A DNA stretch of 64,000 nucleotides from Planctomycetota bacterium. GTDB taxonomy: Bacteria; Planctomycetota; UBA1135; GCA-002686595. Location: the NCBI GenBank assembly GCA_020638875.1, contig JACKHS010000009.1, positions 62,001-126,000 on the forward strand, written 5' to 3'. The notes under the pieces are model-generated. The model was not told the origin of the DNA and ran no database searches. It saw only the letters and a program-made list of their open reading frames with translations. The translations under genes were made by a program, and so were the position numbers. The first letter of the stretch is position 1. Each line of letters starts with the position of its first letter. Below, one piece after another: positions 8,538-16,532 of this stretch.

Positions 8538-9617
8538 ATGTCAGGGACTTCCCGCCTCGTCCACGCCGCGCTGGGCGCGCTCGCCGCCGCGCCGCTCGCC
8601 GGCGCGCAGAACCTCCACGTCGACTTCCGCAACGTGGGCGGCACCTTCGGCGAGCCGAGCAACACCTACGCGGCCGACGGCGAGCTCGGCGAGTGGAACG
8701 CGGTCAACCTCGCCGTGCCCGGCGCCTGGTCGCTGATCGACACGCACGGCAACCCGCTCGCCGCGACGCTGATGCTCGGCCCGGGTTTCACGGGGGACGG
8801 GCAGCACAACGACTTCACGCTCTCCGGCGACGCCGCGCGGCTGCTCGAGGACTGGCTCGTCGCGGACGTCGCCGCGTCCTTCAGCTTCGCCGGCCTCGAC
8901 GACGGACATTACGTCGTCAGCACCTACGCCTGGGCGAGCGATCAACCGACGAGCACGCTGACCAGCGTCTCGGTGCCGGGCTCGAGCGACCCGGCGCAGA
9001 CCGTCGGCGGCGCGGGCTGGAGCGGCCTGATCGTGCCCGGCGTGACGCACGCGCGCCACGAGGTCGACGTCGTCGGCGGGACGTTGCAGGTGCAGCTCGC
9101 GACCGTCGCCCAGCGCGCCACGGTGAACGGCGTCTCGCTCGTGCGTGTCCCGCCGGGCTTCGCGCTGTACTGCTACGCCGACGGCGGCGGCGTCGCGTGC
9201 CCGTGCGGCAACTCCGGCTCGCCGGGCCGCGGTTGCGCCAACTCGACCGGCGCGGGGGCGCGCCTGAGCGGCCTCGGATCGGCCAGCGTGTCGAGCCTCA
9301 CCAACCTGCTCCTGCAGGGCTCGGGCTTCACGCCGCAGCAACCCGCGTTGCTCTTCGCCGGCGCGAACGCGGTGAACGGCGGCGCGGGCGCGCCCTTCGG
9401 CGACGGCCTGCGTTGCGTCGGCGGCGGCGTGACGCGCCTGGGGACCTACTTCTGCGATCCCGACGGCGAGGTGTTCTGGTACGCCACCGGCTACCGCGCG
9501 GCGGAGGGGCCGGGCGTGACGCGGCGCTTCCAGGCCTGGTACCGCGACCCGCAGGGCAGCCCCTGCGGCAGCGCGTTCAACCTCTCGAACGGCGTCGAGG
9601 TGACCTTCGCTCCCTGA
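8538..9617 (+). CDS. Secreted protein with planctomycete C-terminal WYRDP module
   Basis: A 359-residue protein with a signal peptide (VHAALGALAAAPLAGAQ, cleaved before NLHVDF). The N-terminal ~200 residues look like a beta-sandwich (YAADGELGEWNAVNLAVPGAW, SFSFAGLDDGHYVVSTYAW). From about residue 205 comes the shared C-terminal module: YCYADGGGVACPCGNSG, CANSTGAGARLSGLGSASV, PFGDGLRCVGGGVTRLG, then RFQAWYRDP and FNLSNGVEVTFAP. It shows the Cys-rich entry of the module more clearly than the other copies. Function unknown; secretion is confident. Confidence 0.8.
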   Translation: MSGTSRLVHAALGALAAAPLAGAQNLHVDFRNVGGTFGEPSNTYAADGELGEWNAVNLAVPGAWSLIDTHGNPLAATLMLGPGFTGDGQHNDFTLSGDAARLLEDWLVADVAASFSFAGLDDGHYVVSTYAWASDQPTSTLTSVSVPGSSDPAQTVGGAGWSGLIVPGVTHARHEVDVVGGTLQVQLATVAQRATVNGVSLVRVPPGFALYCYADGGGVACPCGNSGSPGRGCANSTGAGARLSGLGSASVSSLTNLLLQGSGFTPQQPALLFAGANAVNGGAGAPFGDGLRCVGGGVTRLGTYFCDPDGEVFWYATGYRAAEGPGVTRRFQAWYRDPQGSPCGSAFNLSNGVEVTFAP

Positions 9618-9629
9618 GCGCCGCCGCGC

Positions 9630-10844
9630 TCAGGCGTCGAGGTCGCGCTCGGGCGCGAGCAGGTCGTCGAGCGTCTGGCGGCGGCGCACCAGGCGCGCGG
9701 CGCCGCCCGTGACGAGCACCTCGGCGGGCAGCGCGAAGCCGTTGTAGTTGCTCGCCATCGCGAGGCCGTACGCGCCGACGTCGCGGACCGCGAGCAGGTC
9801 GCCGGGCGCGAGCTCGGGCAGCGGCACCGGCCGCGGCGCGCCGGCGGCGTCCTGCGTGAGCACGTCGCCCGCCTCGCACAGCGGTCCCGCGACGACCTGC
9901 GAGCGCGTCGGCGCGCCGTCGCGGCCGAGCGCGTCGATGCGGTGGTAGGCGCCGTAGAGCATCGGCCGCGCGAGCGTGTGGAAGCCCGCGTCGACGAGCA
10001 CCCAGTCCCAGGCCGGCGTGCGCTTGGTCGCGCGCACCTCCGTCACGAGCGTGCCGGCCTGCGCGACGAGGTAGCGGCCGGGCTCGACCTCGAGCTCGAG
10101 CGGGCGGCCGAGCGCGGCGCTCCACGCGTCGCGCGCCGCGCGCCACGCCGCGCCGTAGCGCTCGACGGGGAACTCCGCGTCCTCGGCGCGGTAGGGCACC
10201 GGCAGGCCGCCGCCGGGCGACACGCGCGCGACGCTCGCGGGCGCGGCGCGCAGCAGTCGCCCCATCGCTTCCAGCGTCGGCGCGAGCTCCTCGAGCGCCG
10301 CACCCGAGCCGATGTGCACGTGCAAGCCCGTCACGACGAGCCCGGCCGCCTGCGCCCGCGCGCACGCCGCGGCGAGCTCGGTGTGCCAGATGCCGTGCTT
10401 GCTGTGCGGCCCGCCGGTGGTGACGCGCCGGCTGTGGCCGCCGCCGAAGCCCGGGTTGACGCGCAGCGTGCACTCGCGCGACCCGCCGGCCGCGGCGTAG
10501 GGCTCGATCAGGTCGGTCGAACCGAGGTTCACGCGCACGCCGTGGCGCGCGACCGTCGCCAGCGCGTGGCGGTCGAGCACGTCGGTGGCGAGCTCGATGC
10601 GCGCGGCGTCGAAGCCGGCGACGAGCGCGCGCTCGACCTCGTAGCCGCCGGTCGCGTCCACCGCGAGGCCGTCGGCCGCGAGCGCGCGCAGCAGCGCGAG
10701 CCCCGGGTGCGCCTTCTGCGCGTAGCGCACGACGTCGAAGGCGTCGAGCCGCGCGACCTGCGCGCGCACGCGGTCGAGGTCGAGCACGTAGAGCGGGGTG
10801 CCGTGTTCGGCCGCCAGTCGCGCGAGGAGGGCGTCGTCGATCAT
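9630..10844 (-). CDS. lysA: Diaminopimelate decarboxylase
   Basis: A 404-residue fold-type III PLP enzyme that would convert meso-diaminopimelate to lysine in the cytoplasm. Visible signatures are YAQKAHP with the PLP lysine at K44, HIGSG (phosphate binding), SPGGGLPVPY, EPGRYLVA, GPLCEAGD with the active-site Cys-Glu, and the C-terminal AYGLAMASNYNG. The length suits LysA. Its ATG overlaps the stop of the upstream bioF-like gene as ATGA, indicating translational coupling. Other group IV decarboxylases (carboxynorspermidine, ornithine/arginine) are less likely because the CE-GD and HIGSG motifs fit LysA. Confidence 0.88.
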   Translation of the reverse strand: MIDDALLARLAAEHGTPLYVLDLDRVRAQVARLDAFDVVRYAQKAHPGLALLRALAADGLAVDATGGYEVERALVAGFDAARIELATDVLDRHALATVARHGVRVNLGSTDLIEPYAAAGGSRECTLRVNPGFGGGHSRRVTTGGPHSKHGIWHTELAAACARAQAAGLVVTGLHVHIGSGAALEELAPTLEAMGRLLRAAPASVARVSPGGGLPVPYRAEDAEFPVERYGAAWRAARDAWSAALGRPLELEVEPGRYLVAQAGTLVTEVRATKRTPAWDWVLVDAGFHTLARPMLYGAYHRIDALGRDGAPTRSQVVAGPLCEAGDVLTQDAAGAPRPVPLPELAPGDLLAVRDVGAYGLAMASNYNGFALPAEVLVTGGAARLVRRRQTLDDLLAPERDLDA

Positions 10845-11961
10845 GGGCGCGCGCCTTCGCGGCCGCAGGGCAGCACGCGCTCGAGCACGTCCTCGAGGCG
10901 CGCGAGGTCGTCCGCGTCGTGTTCGCTCGTCACGGCGACGCGCAGGTCGCCCGCGCCGCCGCCGTAGCGCGTCCAGGGCACCACGAGACCGGCCTCGTCG
11001 AGCGCCGCCTGCGCCGCGCGCCCGCGCTCCGCGTCGGGGAGCGGCAGCGCGAGCACGGGGATCGGCCAGGGGTGGCGCGCGAGCCCGCGGCGCGCGCGGC
11101 GAGCGCGTCCAGGCGGCGCGCGTTGGCGCGCAGGCGCTCGAGTCGCGCGGGGTCGTCGGCCAGCACGCGCAGCGCCGCGCGCGCGCCGGCGGCGACGGCC
11201 GGCGGGACCGGAGTCGTCGTGTTGTAGGCGGCGGAGCTCGTGCGTACGCGCGCGACGAGCTCGGCGTCGCCCGCGACGAAGCCGCCGCCCGCGCCCAGCG
11301 CCTTGGCGAGGCTGCCGGTCACGACGAGGCGCGCGTCGCGCAACGCGAAGGCCTCGACCGTACCGCGGCCGTGCGCGCCGAGCACGCCCAGGCCGTGGCT
11401 GTCGTCGACGACGAGCGCGCCGCGCGACCCGACCAGCTCGAGCAGCAGCGGCAGCTCGGCGACGCGCTGCGCCATCGGGTGCACGCCGTCGCACAGGAGC
11501 GCCGGCCGGTGCGCGCCGCGGGCGTCGAGCCACGCGCGCGCCTCGTCGAGCGCGTGCGGCGCGTAGTCGTGCCGCGGGAGGTCCACGAGCCGCGCCGCCG
11601 CGCGCAGCGCCGCGTGCGCGTCGACGTCGAGCAGCAGCGCGTCGACCTCGGGCGCGAGCGCCTCGAGCGCGGCCGCGTCGGCGAGCCACCCGTCGGGCGC
11701 GAGCGCGACGGCTTCGACGCCGAGGAAGCGCGCGAGCTCCTCCTCGAGCGCCTCGTGCTCGTCGAACGTGCCCGTCGTGCCGCGCGCCGCGCCGGCCGAC
11801 AGCCCGCAGCGCGCGAGCGCCTCGCGCGCCGCGTCGAGCACCGCCGGGTGGTGCGCGAGCCCGAGGTACCCCGTGCCGGCGAAGGAGAGCAGCGTGCGCC
11901 CGCCGCGGACGAGGCGCGTCGCGCTGGCGGCGGTGGCCGGGGTGGGGGAGGCGGACGGCAT
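10841..11961 (-). pseudogene. bioF: AONS-family (BioF-like) PLP enzyme, frameshifted
   Basis: The N-terminal frame from ATG 11961 has class-II alpha-oxoamine synthase hallmarks: SFAGTGYLGLAHHP, RGTTGTFDEHEALEE, DDSHGLGVLGAHGRG, and VVTGSLAKALGAGGG with the PLP lysine. These enzymes condense an acyl-CoA with an amino acid; BioF makes 8-amino-7-oxononanoate for biotin. Near 11080-11105 the frame breaks. The expected C-terminus (HPWPIPVLALPLPDAERG ... VAVTSEHDADDLARLEDVLE) continues in another frame to the stop at 10841, consistent with one missing base in a GCGC run. All catalytic residues precede the break, so a sequence error is as likely as true decay. No other bio gene is nearby, so Kbl-like or other AONS activity remains possible. 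The stop overlaps the lysA start. Confidence 0.75.
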
Positions 11962-11971
11962 CGGCCGGCGC

Positions 11972-11977
11972 AGGGTA
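11972..11977 (-). promoter_or_regulatory. Candidate -10 box (TACCCT, minus strand) for the bioF-lysA unit
   Basis: The minus strand reads TACCCT 10 nt before the ATG at 11961, again implying a very short leader. Confidence 0.35.
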
Positions 11978-12046
11978 GCGCGCGGCACCGCGCGCACCAG
12001 CGCCCGCGTCGCGCGGGGGGCGCGCGCCTTTTTCGCGGCGGCCCTG

Positions 12047-12052
12047 TAACCT
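12047..12052 (+). promoter_or_regulatory. Candidate -10 box (TAACCT) for the kinase gene
   Basis: TAACCT lies 72 nt before the kinase ATG, downstream of a short T-run (12029-12033) that is conspicuous in this GC-rich intergenic region. It predicts a normal leader of about 65 nt. Confidence 0.3.
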
Positions 12053-12124
12053 CCGGCCCGGTTCCCGTCAGTCGCGCGTGGAGGGGCGCCCGCTCCTCGA
12101 ACGCCGACCCACGGAGCCCGAGCC

Positions 12125-14005
12125 ATGACCCCTCTCCCGACCTGCGCGCGCTGCGGCGCGCCCCTCGCGTCCGCCGACGCCGCCTGCCCGCGCTGCCTGA
12201 TGTCGTTGGGCTCGGGGCCCGCCTCCGCGCCGCCGCGCGCGGCGCACGCGGGGCGCGTGCCCGAGCTCGCCGAGCTGCAGCCGCTCTTCCCCGGCCTCGA
12301 GCTGCAGGGCGTGCTCGGCCGCGGCGGCATGGGCGTCGTCTACCGCGCGCGCCAGCGCGACCTCGACCGCGTCGTGGCGCTGAAGGTGCTGCTGCCCGAG
12401 TGCACCGCCGACCCGGCCTTCGCCGAGCGCTTCGAGCGCGAAGCGCGCGTGCTCGCGCGGCTCGACCACCCCGGCGTCGTGCGCGTCGTCGACGCCGGCC
12501 GCACCGGTACGTGGTACTGGCTCGTCATGGAGTACGTCGACGGCGTCAACCTGCGCAAGCTGATCGAGGAGCGCGAGGTCGCGCCGCGCGAGGCGCTCGC
12601 GATCGTGACGCAGGTCTGCGACGCGCTGCAGTACGCGCACGACCAGGGCGTCGTGCACCGCGACATCAAGCCCGAGAACATCCTCGTCGACCGCCTGGGG
12701 CGCGTGAAGATCGCCGACTTCGGGCTCGCCAAGCTCGTCGAGCGCGAGGCCGGCGCCGTGACGCTGACGCGCAGCGACCAGGCGATGGGCACGCCGCAGT
12801 ACATGGCGCCCGAGCAGATCCGCCGGCCGCTCGCGGTGGACCACCGCGCCGACCTGTACTCGCTGGGCGTCGTGCTGTACGAGCTGCTCACCGGCGACCT
12901 GCCGCTGGGCAACTTCCCGCTGCCCTCGGACCGCGTGGGCATCGACGTGCGCCTCGACGAGGTGGTGCTGAAGAGCCTGGAGCGCGAGCCCGAGCGCCGC
13001 TACCAGCACGCGAGCGAGGTGAAGGTCGACGTCGAGCGCGCGTCGCAGCCGGACGCCGGCGGCGGCGCGCGCGCGCGGCGCGGCGAGGCGGGCGACGAGG
13101 CCTGGCGCGACCTCGCGCGCGCGGCCAAGCGCGTCCGCGACGAGCACGGCGAGACCTTCCGCTCGGCCTGGCACGAGGTGAAGCGCGACCTCAAGGCCGC
13201 GGCGCGCGACACCCGCCGCAAGCGCCGTGACGCGCGCCACGCGGAGCGCGCCGAACGGCGCCGCACGCGCCGGAGCTGGAGCGGCGGCGCGTGGGCGGCG
13301 ACCGGGCTCGGCTGCTGCGGCCTGATCGCCATGCTCCTCGTGGGCTTCGTGCTCCTCTGGGGCGTGCGCAGCCAGTTCGCCGCCAACGAGGCCGAGCAGC
13401 GCAACCAGGCCGCGGTGGCGCGCCTCGAGGCCGAGCGCGCGCGGGATCAGGCGCAACGCGGGCACGTGCACTCGGATGGCTCCGTCGCGGCGCAGCGCCT
13501 CGCGCAGCGCGACCGCGTCGAGGCGCCGCAGCTCGTCGAGGGCCCGCTGCCGCCGCTCGTCCAGCGGGTGCGCGGCTTCGTCCAGGCCGGCGAGTACTTC
13601 GACGCCGAGCGCTTCGCAGAGTTCGAGCGCGAGGTCGGCGCGCGTTACCGCGCGGCGGAGGACGCGTGCGTCTCCCTCACGGTGAAGCACGGCGATGCGC
13701 TCGTCTTGAACCTGGACCCGTTCCCGAAGCAGGAGTTGCGCCAGCTCGAGGACGACCTGCGCGCGCGCCTCGCGCTCGCCGCGCCGCAGCTCTCCGACGC
13801 GGAGGTCGAGGAGGTGGGGCGCCGCCTGATGCCGTACGGCTGGTGTCGGGTCGAGCTCGAGTTGGCTCGCGCGGCCGCGGGCTGGCGCTGGCAGGAGCGG
13901 TACTACGACGACGCCGGCCAGGTCGTGTGGTCGGTCGAGCGCACCACGGCCGCGCTGCCGCCGCGCCTCGCGCGCTTCGGCGCGCAGCTCGCGCAGGACT
14001 TCTGA
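12125..14005 (+). CDS. Zinc-ribbon Ser/Thr protein kinase with one membrane segment
   Basis: A 626-residue protein. An N-terminal zinc ribbon (C7-x2-C10 and C21-x2-C24) precedes the Hanks-type kinase domain: glycine loop GRGGMGVVY, ALKVL lysine, catalytic HRDIKPEN, IADFGLAK, and the GTPQYMAPEQ activation segment. A basic juxtamembrane region follows (RRKRRDARHAERAERRR), then one membrane segment (about residues 394-418, GLGCCGLIAMLLVGFVLLWG) and a C-terminal domain of ~200 residues outside the membrane. The layout is typical of planctomycete sensor kinases that phosphorylate proteins in response to an external cue. The ligand is unknown. The kinase core looks intact. Confidence 0.92.
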   Translation: MTPLPTCARCGAPLASADAACPRCLMSLGSGPASAPPRAAHAGRVPELAELQPLFPGLELQGVLGRGGMGVVYRARQRDLDRVVALKVLLPECTADPAFAERFEREARVLARLDHPGVVRVVDAGRTGTWYWLVMEYVDGVNLRKLIEEREVAPREALAIVTQVCDALQYAHDQGVVHRDIKPENILVDRLGRVKIADFGLAKLVEREAGAVTLTRSDQAMGTPQYMAPEQIRRPLAVDHRADLYSLGVVLYELLTGDLPLGNFPLPSDRVGIDVRLDEVVLKSLEREPERRYQHASEVKVDVERASQPDAGGGARARRGEAGDEAWRDLARAAKRVRDEHGETFRSAWHEVKRDLKAAARDTRRKRRDARHAERAERRRTRRSWSGGAWAATGLGCCGLIAMLLVGFVLLWGVRSQFAANEAEQRNQAAVARLEAERARDQAQRGHVHSDGSVAAQRLAQRDRVEAPQLVEGPLPPLVQRVRGFVQAGEYFDAERFAEFEREVGARYRAAEDACVSLTVKHGDALVLNLDPFPKQELRQLEDDLRARLALAAPQLSDAEVEEVGRRLMPYGWCRVELELARAAAGWRWQERYYDDAGQVVWSVERTTAALPPRLARFGAQLAQDF

Positions 14006-14030
14006 CCCGTCCGCCGGCCGCGGACCGGCG

Positions 14031-14774
14031 TCACGCGCGCCGCTGCCCCCAGCACCACAGCCCCACGACGGCGGGGGCCACGGCGACGGCGGCGGCGCTC
14101 ATCAGCAGCGCCAGCGACTCGAGCGACCAGCCGGTCTCGCTCGCCAGGCGCAGGTAGTCGTTCTCGATGCCGAAGCTGCCGTTCGAGGCGTACTCGGCGC
14201 GCGCGGCGTCGCTGGCGAAGAGGCCGACCGTCAGCGCCAGGTTGCGCCCGATGAGGTACCAGCCGACGACGGCGTAGAGCGTGCGCTCGCCCGGCGCGTG
14301 GCTGAAGCCGCCCGAGAGCGCGCGGCCGAGGAACAGGCCGCCGAGCATCAGCTCGAACGCGTGTCCGCTGACGAGGTGCACGACCTCGCGCAGCGACGTG
14401 AACGCGAGCGCCGGGTAGACGACGCACAGGAGCCCGATCCAGGCGCCGCGCAAGGCGACGTGCTCGACGCGCCACGCGGCCCAGCCCGCCGCGGCCCACA
14501 CGCCGAGCGCCAGCGGCAGCATCTGCTCGCCGTGCATCGTGGCCGCCTCGGCCGTCATGCCGAGCGCCGGCACGGCCGGCACGCCGACGAGCCACGCGGC
14601 GCCGGCGTGGCCCATCTCGTGCACCAGCGAGCCGAGGAACCAGCCGATCAGCCGCAGGAGCGGCGTGAGCCCGAAGACCGGCGCGAGCGCGAGCCCCGCC
14701 AGCAGGTGGAACCAGGGCTCGGGCAGCCCGAGCACGCGCGGCGCGTCGTCGCGGGACTCCAGGGCGTAGGCCAT
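14031..14774 (-). CDS. Polytopic membrane protein with HEMGH motif (M50-like)
   Basis: A 247-residue protein with six or so hydrophobic segments. LGSLVHEMGHAGAAWLVG places an HExxH zinc motif inside a membrane helix, as in site-2-protease-like (M50) peptidases and the related peptidase-like membrane family. A second M50 motif (LDG or NxxPxxxLDG) is not visible, so proteolytic activity is not assured. The start ATG at 14774 is followed by a short polar stretch and then the first helix. It converges on the kinase gene. Substrate and role are unknown. Confidence 0.7.
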   Translation of the reverse strand: MAYALESRDDAPRVLGLPEPWFHLLAGLALAPVFGLTPLLRLIGWFLGSLVHEMGHAGAAWLVGVPAVPALGMTAEAATMHGEQMLPLALGVWAAAGWAAWRVEHVALRGAWIGLLCVVYPALAFTSLREVVHLVSGHAFELMLGGLFLGRALSGGFSHAPGERTLYAVVGWYLIGRNLALTVGLFASDAARAEYASNGSFGIENDYLRLASETGWSLESLALLMSAAAVAVAPAVVGLWCWGQRRA

Positions 14775-14865
14775 GGCGGCCCTCTTCGGAGGCCGGCGCG
14801 GACGACCTGGAGCGTCGGCGCGGGAAAGGCGCGCGGGGCCTCGCGGGAGGCCCCCGGCGCGGGCG

Positions 14866-15207
14866 TCACTCCTTCGGCAGGACCTTCAGCGAGGTGGCGA
14901 CGTACTCGTCGCCGACCAGCGTGCCGGTGACCTCGGCCTTCAGGCCGTGCTGGCCGCACCACTCCATGTGGCCGAGGCCCAGGTCGCCGCCGACGGGGTG
15001 CCACGCGCCGTCGACCTCGATGTAGTTGCCGCAGTGACCGACGCCGGTGTCCTCGCTGCAGCCGCACTCGACGCGGTGCACCTCGGCGGTCCCGGTGGGC
15101 GTGCCGACGGTGACGCCGGGGGCGGCGGAGCTGTGGGTCTCGGCGGTGCAGGCGAGCGGCAGCAGGGCGGCGGCGAGGACGAGCAGGGAGGCGCGGAGGT
15201 TCGACAT
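14866..15207 (-). CDS. Small lipoprotein, DUF6370-like
   Basis: A 113-residue protein with a lipoprotein signal (LLVLAAALLPLAC, lipobox LPLAC). The mature part has VECGCSEDTGVGHCGNYIEVDG followed by GHMEWCGQHGLKAEVTGTLVGDEYVATSLKV, a Cys/His-bearing small beta domain that resembles planctomycete and Bacteroidetes DUF6370 proteins. The paired Cys residues could bind metal or form disulfides. It lies 19 nt downstream of the aminotransferase gene on the same strand and is probably cotranscribed. Family assignment is from memory of the motif and is moderate. Confidence 0.65.
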   Translation of the reverse strand: MSNLRASLLVLAAALLPLACTAETHSSAAPGVTVGTPTGTAEVHRVECGCSEDTGVGHCGNYIEVDGAWHPVGGDLGLGHMEWCGQHGLKAEVTGTLVGDEYVATSLKVLPKE

Positions 15208-15226
15208 GGCGGGACGGGGTCGGAGG

Positions 15227-16384
15227 TCAGCGAGAGAGGAAGCGCGCCAGCCGCTCGAGGCCGGCGTCGATGATCTGCATGGAGGTCGCGTAGCTCAGGC
15301 GCACGTGGCCGTCGAGGCCGAAGGCGGTGCCGGGCACGATGGCGAGGCCTTCTTCCTCGAGCAGCGCCTCGCAGAAGGCGTCCGCGTCGCCGCCGAAGCG
15401 CTGGCCGCGGATCGAGGGGAAGACGTAGAACGCGCCGCGCGGCCGCGGCGTCTCGAGGCCGAGCGCCTCCAGGCGCGCGAGCACGTGCCGGCGGCGCGCG
15501 TCGAACTCGCGCGCCATGGCCTCGACCTCCGGCGGCTCGGCGACGAGCGCGGCCTGGAAGGCGTCCTGGCCCACGGCGTTGGGCGCGCCGACGAGCTGCG
15601 AGTGCAGGTTCGCGACGGTGTTCGCGACGGCGCGGTCGCCGGCCACGAAGCCGATGCGGTAGCCGGTCATCGCGAAGGCCTTGCTCGCGCCGTCGACGAC
15701 GAGCGTGCGCGCGCGCGCGTCGGCGCCGCACTGCACCGGGCTCACGAAGGGCTCGCCCTCGTACACCAGGCGCGAGTAGATCTCGTCGGAGACGATCCAC
15801 AGGTCGTGCGCGCGCGCGAGCTCGCACAGCGCCTCCGTCTCCGCGCGCGTCGCCACCCAGCCGCTGGGGTTGTTCGGCGAGTTGACCAGCACGCCGACGG
15901 TGCGCGGCGTGATCGCGGCCTCGAGCGCGGCGAGGTCGAGGCCCATGTCGGCGCGCGGCGGCACGCCCACGGGCACGCCGCCGGCGTACTGCACCATGGC
16001 CTCGTAGCTCGTCCACGCCGGCAGCGGCATCAGCACCTCGTCGCCCGCGTCGACCAGCGCGAGCAGCGTGCCCGACAGCGCGTGCTTGGCGCTGTGGCAG
16101 ACGGTCACCTCGGCCGCTTCGTAGGGCACGCCGCGCGTGCGCTCGAGGTGCGCGGCCACCGCGGCGCGCAGGTCGGCGCGGCCGGCGGCGGGCGTGTAGC
16201 GCACGCGCCCCTCGTCGACGATGCGCTTGGCGGCCGCGCGCACCACCTCCGGCGAGTCGAAGTCCGGCTCGCCCGCCGTCATGTTCACCACGTCGCGCCC
16301 CGTCGCGGCCAGCGCCTTGGCGCGCGCGTCGAGGGCGAGGGTGCGCGAGAGGGGCACGGCGGCGGCGCGGGGGGTGAGGCGCAT
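15227..16384 (-). CDS. aspC: Class I aspartate aminotransferase
   Basis: A 385-residue fold-type I PLP enzyme. Signatures are NMTAGEPDFDSPE (substrate loop), YTPAAGRADLRAAVA, NSPNNPSGW, SDEIYSRLVYEG, and DGASKAFAMTGYRIGF with the PLP lysine. This is the aspartate-aminotransferase subgroup Ib pattern, interconverting aspartate and oxaloacetate with 2-oxoglutarate/glutamate in the cytoplasm; prephenate aminotransferases share the fold. The divergent neighbour begins 149 nt away. Confidence 0.85.
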   Translation of the reverse strand: MRLTPRAAAVPLSRTLALDARAKALAATGRDVVNMTAGEPDFDSPEVVRAAAKRIVDEGRVRYTPAAGRADLRAAVAAHLERTRGVPYEAAEVTVCHSAKHALSGTLLALVDAGDEVLMPLPAWTSYEAMVQYAGGVPVGVPPRADMGLDLAALEAAITPRTVGVLVNSPNNPSGWVATRAETEALCELARAHDLWIVSDEIYSRLVYEGEPFVSPVQCGADARARTLVVDGASKAFAMTGYRIGFVAGDRAVANTVANLHSQLVGAPNAVGQDAFQAALVAEPPEVEAMAREFDARRRHVLARLEALGLETPRPRGAFYVFPSIRGQRFGGDADAFCEALLEEEGLAIVPGTAFGLDGHVRLSYATSMQIIDAGLERLARFLSR

Positions 16385-16532
16385 CGAGCCATTCTCGCGC
16401 CGCGCCGGGGCCCGTCAAGCGGCGCCGATCGCGGGGAAGACGCGCCGCGCGAGTTCGTCCGTGCGCATTCGCCTCCCGTCGGGCATCCTCCCCGGTCCCC
16501 CCTCGCCCGCCCCCGCGCCGAACGCAGCCTCG

